In this document: one piece after another, positions 35,856 through 45,146 of the stretch
Layout: every line of letters starts with the position of its first letter
Position numbering within the stretch: position 1 is the stretch's first letter
DNA from: an uncultured Desulfobacterales bacterium
Lineage (GTDB): Bacteria; Desulfobacterota; Desulfobacteria; Desulfobacterales; UBA11574
DNA: 51,790 nucleotides
Reading direction: 5' to 3'
NCBI GenBank assembly: GCA_937998305.1
Contig: CALLDL010000027.1
Coordinates: 1-51,790 of the forward strand
Translations under genes and position numbers: made by a program
The notes under the pieces: model-generated
What the model was told of the DNA's origin: nothing
Databases searched by the model: none
Seen by the model: only the letters and a program-made list of their open reading frames with translations

Positions 35856-36899
35856 ATGACGGATGACATACTCACACATTCTTCCGACAAACAGGGTATT
35901 CTTACAGGATCCTGCCTTCCGATGGATCAAGAGCCGGAGATCCTGTCTTTAAGACCTGAACAATTTGCAGATTATGTCGGCCAAACTGAAGTTGTGGAAG
36001 CGCTTAAAATTGCAATTGAAGCAGCGTTACAACGCGAGGAACCGGTTGATCACATCCTCTTTCATGGACCACCCGGTCTTGGAAAAACCACATTGGCACA
36101 CATTATCGCAAATGAAATGGGAGGTAATCTTACATCAACGTCCGGCCCTTCCCTTGAAAAAGGTGGAGATCTCATCGGTATTCTGACCCATTTAGAAGAC
36201 AGGGATATCCTGTTTATCGACGAGATTCACAGATCACCCAAGATTGTAGAAGAATTTTTATACCCTGCCATGGAAGACTTTGCCGTGGACTTTATATTTG
36301 ACAAGGGAATGCATGCCCGCAGTCACAGGTACCGTTTGAATCGCTTTACACTGGTTGGTGCTACCACCCGGGTGGGACTTTTATCTGCACCTTTACGCGA
36401 CCGGTTCGGTATCTTCAGAAGTCTTGATTTTTACAATGAAGCGGATTTGGCAAAAATCATCCGACGTTCGGCTGCTCTGCTGAAGGTCACGGTTGATGAT
36501 GAAGGAGCAAACGAGCTTTCAAGTCGATCCAGAGGGACGCCACGTATTGTAAACAGGCTTCTTAAACGTGTTAGGGATTATTCACAGGTTCGGGCAGACG
36601 GAATCATTACAAAAAAAACCGTTGAAGCAGCGCTGGTTTTAGAAGGTGTAGATGATAAAGGGTTAACCGATCTTGACCGTAAATATTTGAAAACAATCAT
36701 CGATTTTTATAAAGGCGGTCCTGTGGGAATTGAAGCCATCGCAGCGACCCTCCAGGAAGAATCGGATACGCTGGTGGATGTCATAGAACCTTATCTTTTA
36801 AAAATCGGGCTTGTCACAAGAACATCTTCAGGAAGAAAGGCTTCGGAAGCGGCGTACAAGCACCTCGGATTCAGCTTTCAAAAAAGAATGTTTCAATAA
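35856..36899 (+). CDS. ruvB: RuvB branch-migration ATPase
   Basis: 347 residues. Walker [12 protein letters not shown], Walker B LFIDEIHR, sensor 1 [18 protein letters not shown], and the C-terminal winged helix ([32 protein letters not shown]). Ring motor of branch migration. Start ATG at 35856 lacks a strong ribosome site; coupling to ruvA is by operon. Confidence 0.97.
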   Translation: MTDDILTHSSDKQGILTGSCLPMDQEPEILSLRPEQFADYVGQTEVVEALKIAIEAALQREEPVDHILFHGPPGLGKTTLAHIIANEMGGNLTSTSGPSLEKGGDLIGILTHLEDRDILFIDEIHRSPKIVEEFLYPAMEDFAVDFIFDKGMHARSHRYRLNRFTLVGATTRVGLLSAPLRDRFGIFRSLDFYNEADLAKIIRRSAALLKVTVDDEGANELSSRSRGTPRIVNRLLKRVRDYSQVRADGIITKKTVEAALVLEGVDDKGLTDLDRKYLKTIIDFYKGGPVGIEAIAATLQEESDTLVDVIEPYLLKIGLVTRTSSGRKASEAAYKHLGFSFQKRMFQ

Positions 36900-36909
36900 T
36901 GGATTCTTA

Positions 36910-37056
36910 CGAAGCCGTCACCACGAATTTAGGGGCTTCGCCTCAATTGGAATGATGGAGCAATGAAATGATGGGTTAGAAGGATTTTTTACAATTTAAT
37001 AGGTTATTTCACCTCTTATTCCCAATACTCCAGCATTCCAACATTCCATTCTTCCA
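36910..37056. repeat. Palindromic repeats downstream of ruvB
   Basis: First a 7-bp hairpin CGAAGCC/GGCTTCG (36910-36940). Then TTGGAATGATGGAG (from 36947) and CTCCAGCATTCCAACATTCC (37029-37048) form a loose long inverted repeat built from TGGAATG-like words, with the outer end at 37056. No gene, no T-tract. Decayed mobile or REP-type sequence. Confidence 0.5.
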
Positions 37057-37128
37057 TACGAGTGACATAAACTAAGGTTCCATTAAATGACTCGTGATTT
37101 CATTAGATTGTAGAATTCTCTATACGTT

Positions 37129-37926
37129 ATGTCGATTATTACACTCCTTACAGACTTTGGCACTGAAGATGCCTATGTCGGTGTCATGAAAGGTGCAATC
37201 CTTTCTATAAACCCTTCTGCCGTAGTTGTTGATATCTGTCATTATATCGATCCACAGGATTTGATCGAAGCTGCCTATCTCATCAAATCTTCATACAGAT
37301 ATTTTCCCAAAGGCACGGTACATATCATTGTTGTGGATCCAGGGGTTGGCGGGAACCGTTCAATCGTTGCCGTTGAATTGTCGGGTCATATTTTCCTTGC
37401 ACCTAATAATGGTGTTTTAACCCTTCTAATAGATGAAGGAGAGGTTGACGCAATTGTTCGCGTCGAGAACACCCATTACTTCTTAAATTCCATAAGCCAG
37501 ACCTTTCATGGACGGGATATTTTTGCGCCAGTTGGTTCCCACATATCCAAGGGTGTTCCCATTGAAAAATTAGGCCCACACCTGGGCATGCAAGATCTTA
37601 TCCGTCTGAGTATCCCTAAACCATATATTTCCAATAAAGATGAACTTATAGGGACGATTATATCCATTGATCGATTTGGGAACTGTATTTCTAATATTAA
37701 TGAAAATTGTCTCAATAAATTTATTAAAAACGGCTCTGAAAAAAGACTTGAAATCAAAACAGATAAAACTGTAATTAAAAGTTTGTCCCGCAGCTATACA
37801 GACGCAGGGTCGGGGTGCCCTCTTGCTATTATCGGGAGCTTCGGATACCTTGAAATTGCTCTGAATTGTGACAATGCCAGCCATCAGTTAAACGTTGAAA
37901 AGGGAGACACCATTACGTTGAAATGA
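37129..37926 (+). CDS. SAM hydrolase / SAM hydroxide adenosyltransferase family
   Basis: 265 residues. The DUF62 family signature is clear: ITLLTDFGTEDAYVGVMKG at the N-terminus, VVDPGVGG, APNNGVL and TFHGRDIFAPV. Members hydrolyse S-adenosylmethionine to adenosine and methionine; fluorinase is a relative. Soluble. Followed after 20 bases by bactofilin, probably same operon. Physiological role of these enzymes is unclear. Confidence 0.92.
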   Translation: MSIITLLTDFGTEDAYVGVMKGAILSINPSAVVVDICHYIDPQDLIEAAYLIKSSYRYFPKGTVHIIVVDPGVGGNRSIVAVELSGHIFLAPNNGVLTLLIDEGEVDAIVRVENTHYFLNSISQTFHGRDIFAPVGSHISKGVPIEKLGPHLGMQDLIRLSIPKPYISNKDELIGTIISIDRFGNCISNINENCLNKFIKNGSEKRLEIKTDKTVIKSLSRSYTDAGSGCPLAIIGSFGYLEIALNCDNASHQLNVEKGDTITLK

Positions 37927-37946
37927 ACTGTTGCAGGAGATAAATA

Positions 37947-38318
37947 GTGAAAAAAATATCGGAGGATTTTTCCATCATTGATAAAGAATTAACTATTGAT
38001 GGTACAGTCTCTACCACTGGAAGGCTTATCGTCAAGGGTATTTTGAAAGGTACGGTTATTGGAAAAAATGTTGTCATTACCGAAGAAGGATCTGTTTATG
38101 CGAATGCGAAAGTTGCAAGCATGACCATCGGCGGAACCTTTGAAGGGGAAATCAGAGCTTTGAAAAAATTGATCCTATTATCAACCGGAAAATGCACCGG
38201 TAAAGTTGTCTGTAAGGATTTGGTGATCGAAACCGGCGCAATTTTGAACGCTAAGGTAACTTGCCTCTCTGGTGAAGATACCGGTATAGACATCCAAAAC
38301 AAAGAGACGATATTGTAA
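37947..38318 (+). CDS. Bactofilin-family protein
   Basis: 123 residues starting GTG at 37947 with AGGAG upstream. Beta-helix core with short repeats (LTIDGTVSTTGRLIVKG, GTVIGKNVVITEEGSVYANA, GTFEGEIRALKKLILLSTG), as in bactofilins, which polymerise into filaments near the membrane and take part in cell shape and polarity. Confidence 0.88.
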   Translation: MKKISEDFSIIDKELTIDGTVSTTGRLIVKGILKGTVIGKNVVITEEGSVYANAKVASMTIGGTFEGEIRALKKLILLSTGKCTGKVVCKDLVIETGAILNAKVTCLSGEDTGIDIQNKETIL

Positions 38319-38340
38319 TTGATATTGATTGGACATCATA

Positions 38341-39165
38341 ATGCTTAAAAAAATTATCTCCGGCGGACAGACCGGTGCCGATCAGGCTGCTCTTGATGTT
38401 GCCATTAAGCTTGGAATTCCATATGGTGGATGGATACCCAAAGGGCGGTTAACAGAAGAGGGCGTTTTAGATAGTAAATATAAGCTCAAGGAGATGGAAA
38501 CCACCAACTATAATAAGCGGACCGAACAGAATGTCATAGATTCTGACGGCACCCTGATTATATCCCACGGCAGGCTCACCGGCGGATCAGATTATACCCG
38601 TGAAATGGCCCTCTTACATCATCGACCTTGGCTTCGCATTGATCTGAACAAAACCGGTGCCTTTCAAGCTGCTGGAAAGATCAAATCATGGATTACCGAA
38701 AATGAAATTAAGGTTTTAAATGTAGCAGGACCCAGAGCGAGCAAAAATCCGGCTATATATCAGGCTACAGTCGACATTATAGAAACTGTTTTTTATCTGG
38801 ATCTTATCGATGACACCATACCCGCCTCTTTTACCGTTACCCCTAAGCGTCGCGCTGAAATGGAAAAAGAAATCCTGCCTCAAACCGTTGAAGAGGCTAC
38901 GGATAAACTTCTATCAAAACTATCGCTGAGAGATAAAACCATGATTGCTAATATTCCCAAAGAAAATGTGATGGACCTTTATCACTCACTTGAGGAATAT
39001 ATGCAAAACGAAGTCAGTTTGTGGCTCACAAATGAATCGTTGTTAAAATCATGTCGTTCGATATCCGGTGATAAACATTTGAGTGAATATGGTGCGTCTT
39101 TGGTCATCGTTAAATTATTATGGGAAAAGCTTCAAAACACCAATGTACTGAAAATTGTGAGGTAG
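38341..39165 (+). CDS. cpYpsA/SLOG-family protein (putative molybdenum carrier)
   Basis: 274 residues from the ATG at 38341; a TTG at 38329 is the alternative. Residues 1-155 match the circularly permuted YpsA family annotated as putative molybdenum carrier: ISGGQTGADQAALDVAI, GGWIPKGR, TEQNVIDSDGTLIISHGRLTGGS, LNVAGPRASKNP. SLOG proteins bind nucleotides or their derivatives. Residues 170-274 form a second helical domain (PQTVEEATDKLLSKLSLRD, LWLTNESLLKSC) resembling DUF6794. The TAG stop is immediately followed by repeat copy B. Metal binding is from old annotation of the family; real ligand uncertain. Confidence 0.8.
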   Translation: MLKKIISGGQTGADQAALDVAIKLGIPYGGWIPKGRLTEEGVLDSKYKLKEMETTNYNKRTEQNVIDSDGTLIISHGRLTGGSDYTREMALLHHRPWLRIDLNKTGAFQAAGKIKSWITENEIKVLNVAGPRASKNPAIYQATVDIIETVFYLDLIDDTIPASFTVTPKRRAEMEKEILPQTVEEATDKLLSKLSLRDKTMIANIPKENVMDLYHSLEEYMQNEVSLWLTNESLLKSCRSISGDKHLSEYGASLVIVKLLWEKLQNTNVLKIVR

Positions 39166-39305
39166 TGTCCATCCATAAATGAGGATTTTTCCCCAATGTC
39201 TGCGTTATGCTCAAAAAATAAGCCTCGGAATATTAAACATATGCCTGCGATTATTTTTTTCGCATGCCTTGATTTTGAAGAAAAATCCTCATTTATGGAT
39301 GGACA
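39166..39305. repeat. Inverted-repeat element, copy B
   Basis: 140 bases with 26-bp perfect terminal inverted repeats beginning TGTCCATCCATAAATGAG and inverted inner halves (TTATGCTCAAAAAATAAG against TTATTTTTTTCGCATG). Same family and orientation as copy A at 27297-27435. Begins at the base after the stop codon of the cpYpsA gene. No coding capacity. Confidence 0.88.
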
Positions 39306-39433
39306 ATAGGTAGTTCTTTTCTTGTAATAGTATAGTCCTTTGAAACAAATCGATTTTAAAGAGTCGGCAATGTTTTCAAAAGGTTAACGTGTTATCTTTT
39401 CTCTTATTCCAATATGATATAGGGTTATGAATT

Positions 39434-39886
39434 ATGCCCCACATTATTTTTATATGTACCGGTAACATATGCCGGAGCCCCATGGCAGAAGGTTTTATGC
39501 TGCACAAATGCAAGGAAATGGGCCGTCATGATCTGACGGTTTCATCCATGGGAATTCACGGACTAAATGATTTTCCAGCTACCGAGTATGCCCAAAAAGT
39601 CTGTGGAAAAGACGGCTTTGACATCTCATCTCACAAGGCACGATATCTGGTAGGAGATGAGCTGCAAAAGGCCGATCTTATTTTATGCATGGAACCTGTT
39701 CACAAAAAATTTGTGCAAACCTTTTTCCCTTGGCTTCATAAAAAAATCTTTCTTCTTGGGGCCTGGCCTGAAAAACAAACTCGAAAAAGTGCCATCAAAG
39801 ATCCCATGGGCGGTTCGTACGAAAAATATCAAGTGGTGTTCAGTCTTATCAAAACCCATGTTGAACGCATCTTCCCTTTGCTATAG
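39434..39886 (+). CDS. Low-molecular-weight protein tyrosine phosphatase
   Basis: 150 residues. CX5R active loop ICTGNICRSPMAEG (C8, R14) and the general-acid aspartate in KDPMGGS. Family removes phosphate from tyrosines of proteins, often in exopolysaccharide control; arsenate reductase-type is less likely. 40 bases before the aminotransferase gene. Confidence 0.92.
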   Translation: MPHIIFICTGNICRSPMAEGFMLHKCKEMGRHDLTVSSMGIHGLNDFPATEYAQKVCGKDGFDISSHKARYLVGDELQKADLILCMEPVHKKFVQTFFPWLHKKIFLLGAWPEKQTRKSAIKDPMGGSYEKYQVVFSLIKTHVERIFPLL

Positions 39887-39926
39887 ACAAAAAGAAACGC
39901 AGTTTGAAAAGGGTAAAAAATACACC

Positions 39927-41069
39927 ATGAAACTACAATCAAAACTTCCGGATGTCGGTGTCACCATTTTCACGATTATGTCGAAGCTGGCAAATGACCA
40001 TAATGCCATTAACCTTTCTCAGGGCTTCCCGGATTTCGACGTTCATCCGGACCTTTTGACACTGGTAGACAAATTTATGCGCTCCGGACACAATCAATAC
40101 GCGCCAATGCAGGGTGTACAGGCACTGCGCGATCAGATTGCAGAAAAAATCTTGGATCTGTATCATGCCAGCTATGATCCTGATTCTGAAATTACCGTCA
40201 CATCCGGTGCTACTGAGGCATTGTTTGCAGCCATTAGCGCCGTTGTCCAACTCGGTGACGAGGTTATTATTCTTGAACCAGCCTTTGACTCGTATGTTCC
40301 GGTCATAAAGCTCAACGGCGGCATTCCCGTGTATGTCGAATACAAATTCCCGGATTACAGAATAGACTGGAATGATGTCAGAGATGTTCTGTCTTCTAAA
40401 ACCAGACTCATTATCCTGAATTCACCCCATAATCCCACAGGCACTGTATTTACGGATACAGACATATCCGAACTTAAAAACATTTTACAGGATACGGATG
40501 TGCTGATTTTGAGTGATGAAGTTTACGAGCATATTATTTTTGACGGTGTAAGGCATGAAAGTATTGCTCGGCATCCTGAGCTTGTTGAAAGGAGCTTTGT
40601 GATCAGTTCCTTTGGAAAAACCTACCACACCACCGGCTGGAAAATTGGATACTGCCTGGCACCAACCTCGTTGTCTAAAGAATTTCAAAGGGTGCACCAG
40701 TTTTTAACATTTGCATCCAATACTCCGATTCAATATGCTTATGCCCAATTCATGAAAAACAAGGAAATATATTTGAGCCTTTCAGAATTTTATCAGCAAA
40801 AGCGAAATAAATTTTTATCGTTCATTAAAAATTCGCGGTTTAAAGCCTTACCCTGCCGAGGCACTTACTTTCAAATGCTGGATTATTCCGCAATTTCTGA
40901 TGAATCCGATGTCGAATTCTCAAAAAGACTAACCACAGAGCATGGTGTGGCGTCGATTCCACCTTCTGTTTTTTACCACCATCAAGTTGATCATAAAGTA
41001 CTTCGATTCTGTTTTGCAAAAAAAGATGAAACTCTTGAAAAAGCTGCGGAGAGACTATGCAAGATTTAA
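39927..41069 (+). CDS. PLP-dependent aminotransferase (methionine/kynurenine type, YbdL-like)
   Basis: 380 residues from the ATG at 39927; the longer frame runs inside the phosphatase gene. Fold-type I residues: N165 in NSPHNPTG, D197 and Y200, and the PLP lysine K231 in ISSFGKTYHTTGWKIGY. Best read as YbdL-type methionine aminotransferase because it overlaps an omega-amidase by 13 bases. Would transaminate 2-oxo-4-methylthiobutanoate with glutamine. Confidence 0.88.
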   Translation: MKLQSKLPDVGVTIFTIMSKLANDHNAINLSQGFPDFDVHPDLLTLVDKFMRSGHNQYAPMQGVQALRDQIAEKILDLYHASYDPDSEITVTSGATEALFAAISAVVQLGDEVIILEPAFDSYVPVIKLNGGIPVYVEYKFPDYRIDWNDVRDVLSSKTRLIILNSPHNPTGTVFTDTDISELKNILQDTDVLILSDEVYEHIIFDGVRHESIARHPELVERSFVISSFGKTYHTTGWKIGYCLAPTSLSKEFQRVHQFLTFASNTPIQYAYAQFMKNKEIYLSLSEFYQQKRNKFLSFIKNSRFKALPCRGTYFQMLDYSAISDESDVEFSKRLTTEHGVASIPPSVFYHHQVDHKVLRFCFAKKDETLEKAAERLCKI

Positions 41070-41839
41070 AAGTTACACTGATTCAGAGCGAACTGGTCTG
41101 GGAAGATATTGAATCAAATTTAACCGGGTTTGATAACAAAATAAATGCCATTGAAGAAGACACCCATCTCATCGTACTACCGGAGATGTTTTCCACCGGC
41201 TTTACCATGAATGCCGCGGCCCTGGCCCAGGACATGAAAGGTTCTGCGGTCAAATGGATCATAGAAAAGTCAGCAGAAAAGAATGTAGACATGGTCGGAA
41301 GTATCATCGCCGATGACGGCGGCAAATTTTTCAACCGGCTGGTCTGGGCCAAACCCAACGGTGAAATCTTCACCTATGACAAAAAACACCTCTTTCGGAT
41401 GGCGGGAGAAGAAAAAATATACAGCGCCGGCACTAAAAATATGACTGTTGAGCTGAACGGCTGGAAGATCAGACCCTTTATTTGCTATGATCTACGGTTT
41501 CCGGTCTGGACACGAAATATTGCAAACCAGTTTGATGCAGCCATATTTATCGCCAACTGGCCTGAAAGACGCTCAGCCCACTGGAAAACCCTCTTGCAGG
41601 CCAGAGCTGTCGAAAATCAGTGTTACGTGATCGGCGTCAACCGTGTCGGGACAGATGGAAATGGCCTGTCCTACAGCGGCGATTCCTCCATCATCGATCC
41701 ATGGGGAAAAATTATTTTCCAAAAAAGCCATCAGGCATGTACATATACCAACGGGCTGTCCTATGAAACGCTCCAAAAGTCCAGAGAAACTTTTCCGGTC
41801 TGGATGGATGCGGATAATGATATCATCCGCTCACCTTAA
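41057..41839 (+). CDS. Omega-amidase (YafV/Nit2-like nitrilase)
   Basis: 260 residues. Nitrilase triad E43 (VLPEMFSTGF), K110 (YDKKHLF) and C143 (ICYDLRFP). Omega-amidases hydrolyse alpha-ketoglutaramate, the by-product of glutamine transaminases, drawing methionine salvage forward. Start overlaps the aminotransferase. The 3' end overlaps the convergent small gene by nine bases. Confidence 0.92.
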   Translation: MQDLKVTLIQSELVWEDIESNLTGFDNKINAIEEDTHLIVLPEMFSTGFTMNAAALAQDMKGSAVKWIIEKSAEKNVDMVGSIIADDGGKFFNRLVWAKPNGEIFTYDKKHLFRMAGEEKIYSAGTKNMTVELNGWKIRPFICYDLRFPVWTRNIANQFDAAIFIANWPERRSAHWKTLLQARAVENQCYVIGVNRVGTDGNGLSYSGDSSIIDPWGKIIFQKSHQACTYTNGLSYETLQKSRETFPVWMDADNDIIRSP

Positions 41840-42172
41840 TTCCCATTCAATTTGATTAAAGATGTCCTCAATCTGATACAGCGTCTTGTCGGCTTTGGCC
41901 AAGTCCCAATCCGCAATATGTTCTTCAACTTCCTTGTGAAGCTTGCGGAGTACGTCTTTGTGCTTAAGTAAAATCTTTCTAAAGGGCGGATTACCCTCCA
42001 GTTCGTAAAGGAGTTTGTCCAGCCTTCCAACGATGTCAAAGAGAGACGGTCCTTTTTCTACCCATGCCTCATGAATATAACTCAGGCCTTGGGCAATCTT
42101 GGGATAATCCGCCTTCAGACCCTTTTTGTAATATGGACGAACTTGGACGGTTAGTTGCATATGTTTGCTCAT
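41831..42172 (-). CDS. Hypothetical helical protein
   Basis: 113 residues, not recognised. Mostly charged amphipathic helices (IGRLDKLLYELEG-like text, VEEHIADWDLAKADKTLYQIEDIFNQIEWELR at the end, split in the source), with no signal peptide or membrane helix. It sits 52 bases after a DUF2959 lipoprotein gene on the same strand and may belong with it. Convergent overlap with the omega-amidase gene. Confidence 0.6.
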   Translation of the reverse strand: MSKHMQLTVQVRPYYKKGLKADYPKIAQGLSYIHEAWVEKGPSLFDIVGRLDKLLYELEGNPPFRKILLKHKDVLRKLHKEVEEHIADWDLAKADKTLYQIEDIFNQIEWELR

Positions 42173-42223
42173 GTACTTTCTTCTCCTAATGATGATGGAT
42201 CACAACATCTGTCGATTCTTGCC

Positions 42224-42889
42224 CTATTGTTTGATATCGGCAATAAACTTATTGGAAGTTTGAATGGCCTCATTCATATATTTGATCAAGCCGTCAATTT
42301 CTCCTTTCAGCGTGGAAAACTCCGACCGCAAAGAACCGATGGCCTGGGCATTGAGGTTGTGCTTGAGGAACAGGACATTGTCTCGAAAAGTACGCAAAAC
42401 CGGTGTCATGCTTTTTTCAGCCCGATGCATGCTGGCGAGCATCTCACGGTAGCGGGATTTGGTGCTTTGCAGTTTCTGTTTGCTTGACCGACGCAGATCA
42501 GCACTCTTATAAAGATTCAACTCTTCCTCCCACTCTTCAAACAGAGCATCGGCAACAGATTCCACCTTGTCAATCCGCTTGGAAACTTTTTTTGCAGCCT
42601 TCTCACTATCTTCATACTCTGCATTTAACTTGTCATACGCCTTCTTCAGGTCGGTATTTTCAATTTTGATAACCGCGCCAAACTGCTCTAAGGCGGACTT
42701 AAACTGTTCCTGCGCTTCAGATTGTGCGTCTCGGGCGTCCTCCACCCGGTCAACAAGAATATCGCGTTTATGAATCCCCACCTTTTCCATTGCCCCATAA
42801 TATGCCGTGGAACATCCCCCGAAAAAGGGAACCCATAAAATCGCAATCAAAACCAGCCAACCAGGCATAATGGTTGTTTTTCCCCCCAC
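42224..42889 (-). CDS. DUF2959-family lipoprotein
   Basis: 221 residues. Starts GTG at 42889 with AAGGAG seven bases before it. Lipoprotein signal ending FFGGC (C26), then the family text STAYYGAMEKVGIHKRDILV and long coiled-coil helices. Function of DUF2959 is unknown; probably an outer- or inner-membrane-anchored periplasmic protein. Confidence 0.88.
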   Translation of the reverse strand: MGGKTTIMPGWLVLIAILWVPFFGGCSTAYYGAMEKVGIHKRDILVDRVEDARDAQSEAQEQFKSALEQFGAVIKIENTDLKKAYDKLNAEYEDSEKAAKKVSKRIDKVESVADALFEEWEEELNLYKSADLRRSSKQKLQSTKSRYREMLASMHRAEKSMTPVLRTFRDNVLFLKHNLNAQAIGSLRSEFSTLKGEIDGLIKYMNEAIQTSNKFIADIKQ

Positions 42890-42920
42890 AATTTTCTCCT
42901 TATGTGACCCATATTATCAT

Positions 42921-43364
42921 TTATCGCTTAACGACCAGTATCGGTTTTTTGCATTTTCGTATGATATTTTCTGAAACCGAACCGAGGAGCATTTCTTCAA
43001 CATTGCTCTTTCCATGTGAGCCGATGACGATGATCGATATGTCTTTATTTTGTTCGGCATTTAATATTTCCTTTATCGGAACTCCTAATTTTACACTGGA
43101 TGATACTCTAAAACCCCAATCTTTCAATTTGCCTTCTATTTCATTCAATTCTCGTTCGGCGTCACCTTTCAGCTTCTGTTCAACGTTTCCGTCGGCATTA
43201 CTTTCATCAAAAAGATAGAGATAACTGAACTGGAGGTCCTTTTTATCAATTACATGAAGCACTAAAATTTCTTCCGCTCCGCTTTCTTTTAATTGCTTCA
43301 AATAGTTCAAAGCGATTTTTGATACGTCTGAAAAGTCTGTTGGATACAGGATTTTTCTGAACAT
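42921..43364 (-). CDS. Universal stress protein (UspA family)
   Basis: 147 residues, one Usp domain: ILYPTDFSDVSKIAL at the start, and the ATP-loop VIGSHGKSNVEEMLLGSVSENIIRKCKKPILVVK at the end (G-x2-G-x9-G-S/T pattern). AGGAG before the ATG. Cytosolic, probably nucleotide-binding. Confidence 0.93.
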   Translation of the reverse strand: MFRKILYPTDFSDVSKIALNYLKQLKESGAEEILVLHVIDKKDLQFSYLYLFDESNADGNVEQKLKGDAERELNEIEGKLKDWGFRVSSSVKLGVPIKEILNAEQNKDISIIVIGSHGKSNVEEMLLGSVSENIIRKCKKPILVVKR

Positions 43365-43483
43365 ATTTGTACTCCTTGCTCTGTACGATCTTGTTAATGA
43401 TCCTTTAATGGCCGGTGACCAGCATGCGATGATTCATGAATCCATAGTTTGCTATTGCGAGTACGCTTCAACAATTGTCGAAG

Positions 43484-43502
43484 ATCCCGAATCAGCGGGG
43501 AA
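43484..43502. repeat. Short REP-like hairpin
   Basis: ATCCCGAATCAGCGGGGAA is the same kind of small hairpin as those at 30313 and 30478. It lies in the gap between the ATP-grasp and Usp genes. Confidence 0.5.
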
Positions 43503-43541
43503 CTGCGGTACAATCGGCAATCCCGAAGGGTTTAAATTGTG

Positions 43542-45146
43542 TCATTTTTTGTTGTCAGATTTGCAGATGGCATAGTAGCTCAAGCAGTCTTGGAACCACT
43601 CTCGCATGTTTTCGACAAAGTCGGACCATCTCGTTCCCAGCGCCTGTCCTCTGGCTGTATCAGCGTTGCCTTCTCCTATTTTTCCATCAATAGGTGCGAT
43701 GTCCAATTGGCAGCGAACGGGGATGCGGCAGCGCGATTCGGGCTCCTGGGTAGTGACCAGCGCCGAAGCGGCAAGGCCACCTCTTTTGAGAAGATCCAAG
43801 AAAGCAGTTCGCCCCCCGACCGTATTAACCATGGTTTCTTTGATAGGCGTAAGCCGCACCGATTCGAGCACTCCGGTATGCTTGTTGGAAATATTGTCGG
43901 AACCGACATAACTCACCCCTTCTTCGGTCAGAGCCAACTGAAAAATCCTGGCGTATATGGACTCTAACTGTATACTCTGTTTGGTGAGGCGATAGTGAGC
44001 CCTAAGCCCCCATGCACCGAAGTCGATATGCTCGCAGAATACAGGGTCATACCGCTTTGAAAAATGTGCTTCATATCGTCTGACCGCCTCTTCAAGTTTT
44101 GCGCGCATACTCCCACGGTCAAGGCTCCTCTCTTCAGCTTTAGCTGTTTGCATGGCCGCTGTTTTTAAAAGATGTTGTCTGAGTGCTTCACGATCATCGC
44201 TGGTTTCATAACGATTTCTTAGCGTTTCTAAATTCACCCACATGTATTGCTTGCTGTAGTATGGGTCAGATGAAAACAAAGAGAAAATCCACAAAAGCTC
44301 TTCAAGTCGATGATCGTCCTGCGGATCCACATCCATGCGTATGGGAAGTATTTCTAAAGCATCTCCGGTGACTTTGGAAAGGTCGGGAACGAAATACCCC
44401 CTGTTTGTTTTTGAGATCCGGAATCCCCCGACTCCGCTGCCACCTGTGACCGGTTTTACAAAAAAACGGCTTCTATTCCAATGTTGAGAAAATTTATCAA
44501 CATTATCCAAAATAGTAGAAACGACCTGTGACGTGTCCATTTGTGATGCAGGAACAGTGACATAACGTGCCAGCAAGTCTTCCTTGTCCGCATCTTGCAG
44601 CATTTGGTAAGTTTTCCCCTTGTTTGAAAATATAGCCCCGGGTGCCGTGACCCGCCCGGGCAGCACGACAACTCCCATACCCTCGAGAATTTCCAGGACT
44701 TCGATGTTGTATGCCCTTGAATCAACACACTCACTGATAACCAAAGTAGACTTTGGGTTTTTATTGACAGCCGCCATCAGTTCTTCTTTGGTATTCACGA
44801 GCAGACAATAAGCGTTAACACCTAACCGTTTGATTTCATCTTGCAATACCCGAAAGGATTCAGGGCCGGTTGGAAGCCGGTCGTTAGAGGCATCAATCAA
44901 GACGATGGTGTCTGGAAAATGTGTGGCATTCGGAAGATCTAAGGCGTATTTGGAAAGTTCTTCGTCTTTTTGTGCCAGTTTGTTGAAAGATGAGATGAGT
45001 TCTACTCCAAATTTGCCAGGTTCGCTGTCGAAGCCAAGGGCGTGAAGATAAAACGGCGCCTCAGTTATAAGCCCCTTGTGGCCAAGGGAGTACAGCTCGA
45101 CAAAACGCTGCTCTATGTCGTAAGTATCCGGTGAAAAAAGTTTCAT
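43542..45146 (-). CDS. ATP-grasp-like protein 2 of the DUF1704 operon
   Basis: 534 residues. A Rossmann-like first third (VLIDASNDRLPTGPE, TLVISECVD) is followed by SNKGKTYQMLQ and FFVKPVTGGSGVGGFRI (K231 and glycine loop to 241), as in ATP-grasp ligases. The metal-binding D...ExN set is not obvious, so a partly degenerate member is possible. No membrane segment. Translationally coupled by ATGA overlap to the upstream ATP-grasp gene. Predicted to make an amide or peptide bond; substrate unknown. Confidence 0.6.
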   Translation of the reverse strand: MKLFSPDTYDIEQRFVELYSLGHKGLITEAPFYLHALGFDSEPGKFGVELISSFNKLAQKDEELSKYALDLPNATHFPDTIVLIDASNDRLPTGPESFRVLQDEIKRLGVNAYCLLVNTKEELMAAVNKNPKSTLVISECVDSRAYNIEVLEILEGMGVVVLPGRVTAPGAIFSNKGKTYQMLQDADKEDLLARYVTVPASQMDTSQVVSTILDNVDKFSQHWNRSRFFVKPVTGGSGVGGFRISKTNRGYFVPDLSKVTGDALEILPIRMDVDPQDDHRLEELLWIFSLFSSDPYYSKQYMWVNLETLRNRYETSDDREALRQHLLKTAAMQTAKAEERSLDRGSMRAKLEEAVRRYEAHFSKRYDPVFCEHIDFGAWGLRAHYRLTKQSIQLESIYARIFQLALTEEGVSYVGSDNISNKHTGVLESVRLTPIKETMVNTVGGRTAFLDLLKRGGLAASALVTTQEPESRCRIPVRCQLDIAPIDGKIGEGNADTARGQALGTRWSDFVENMREWFQDCLSYYAICKSDNKK

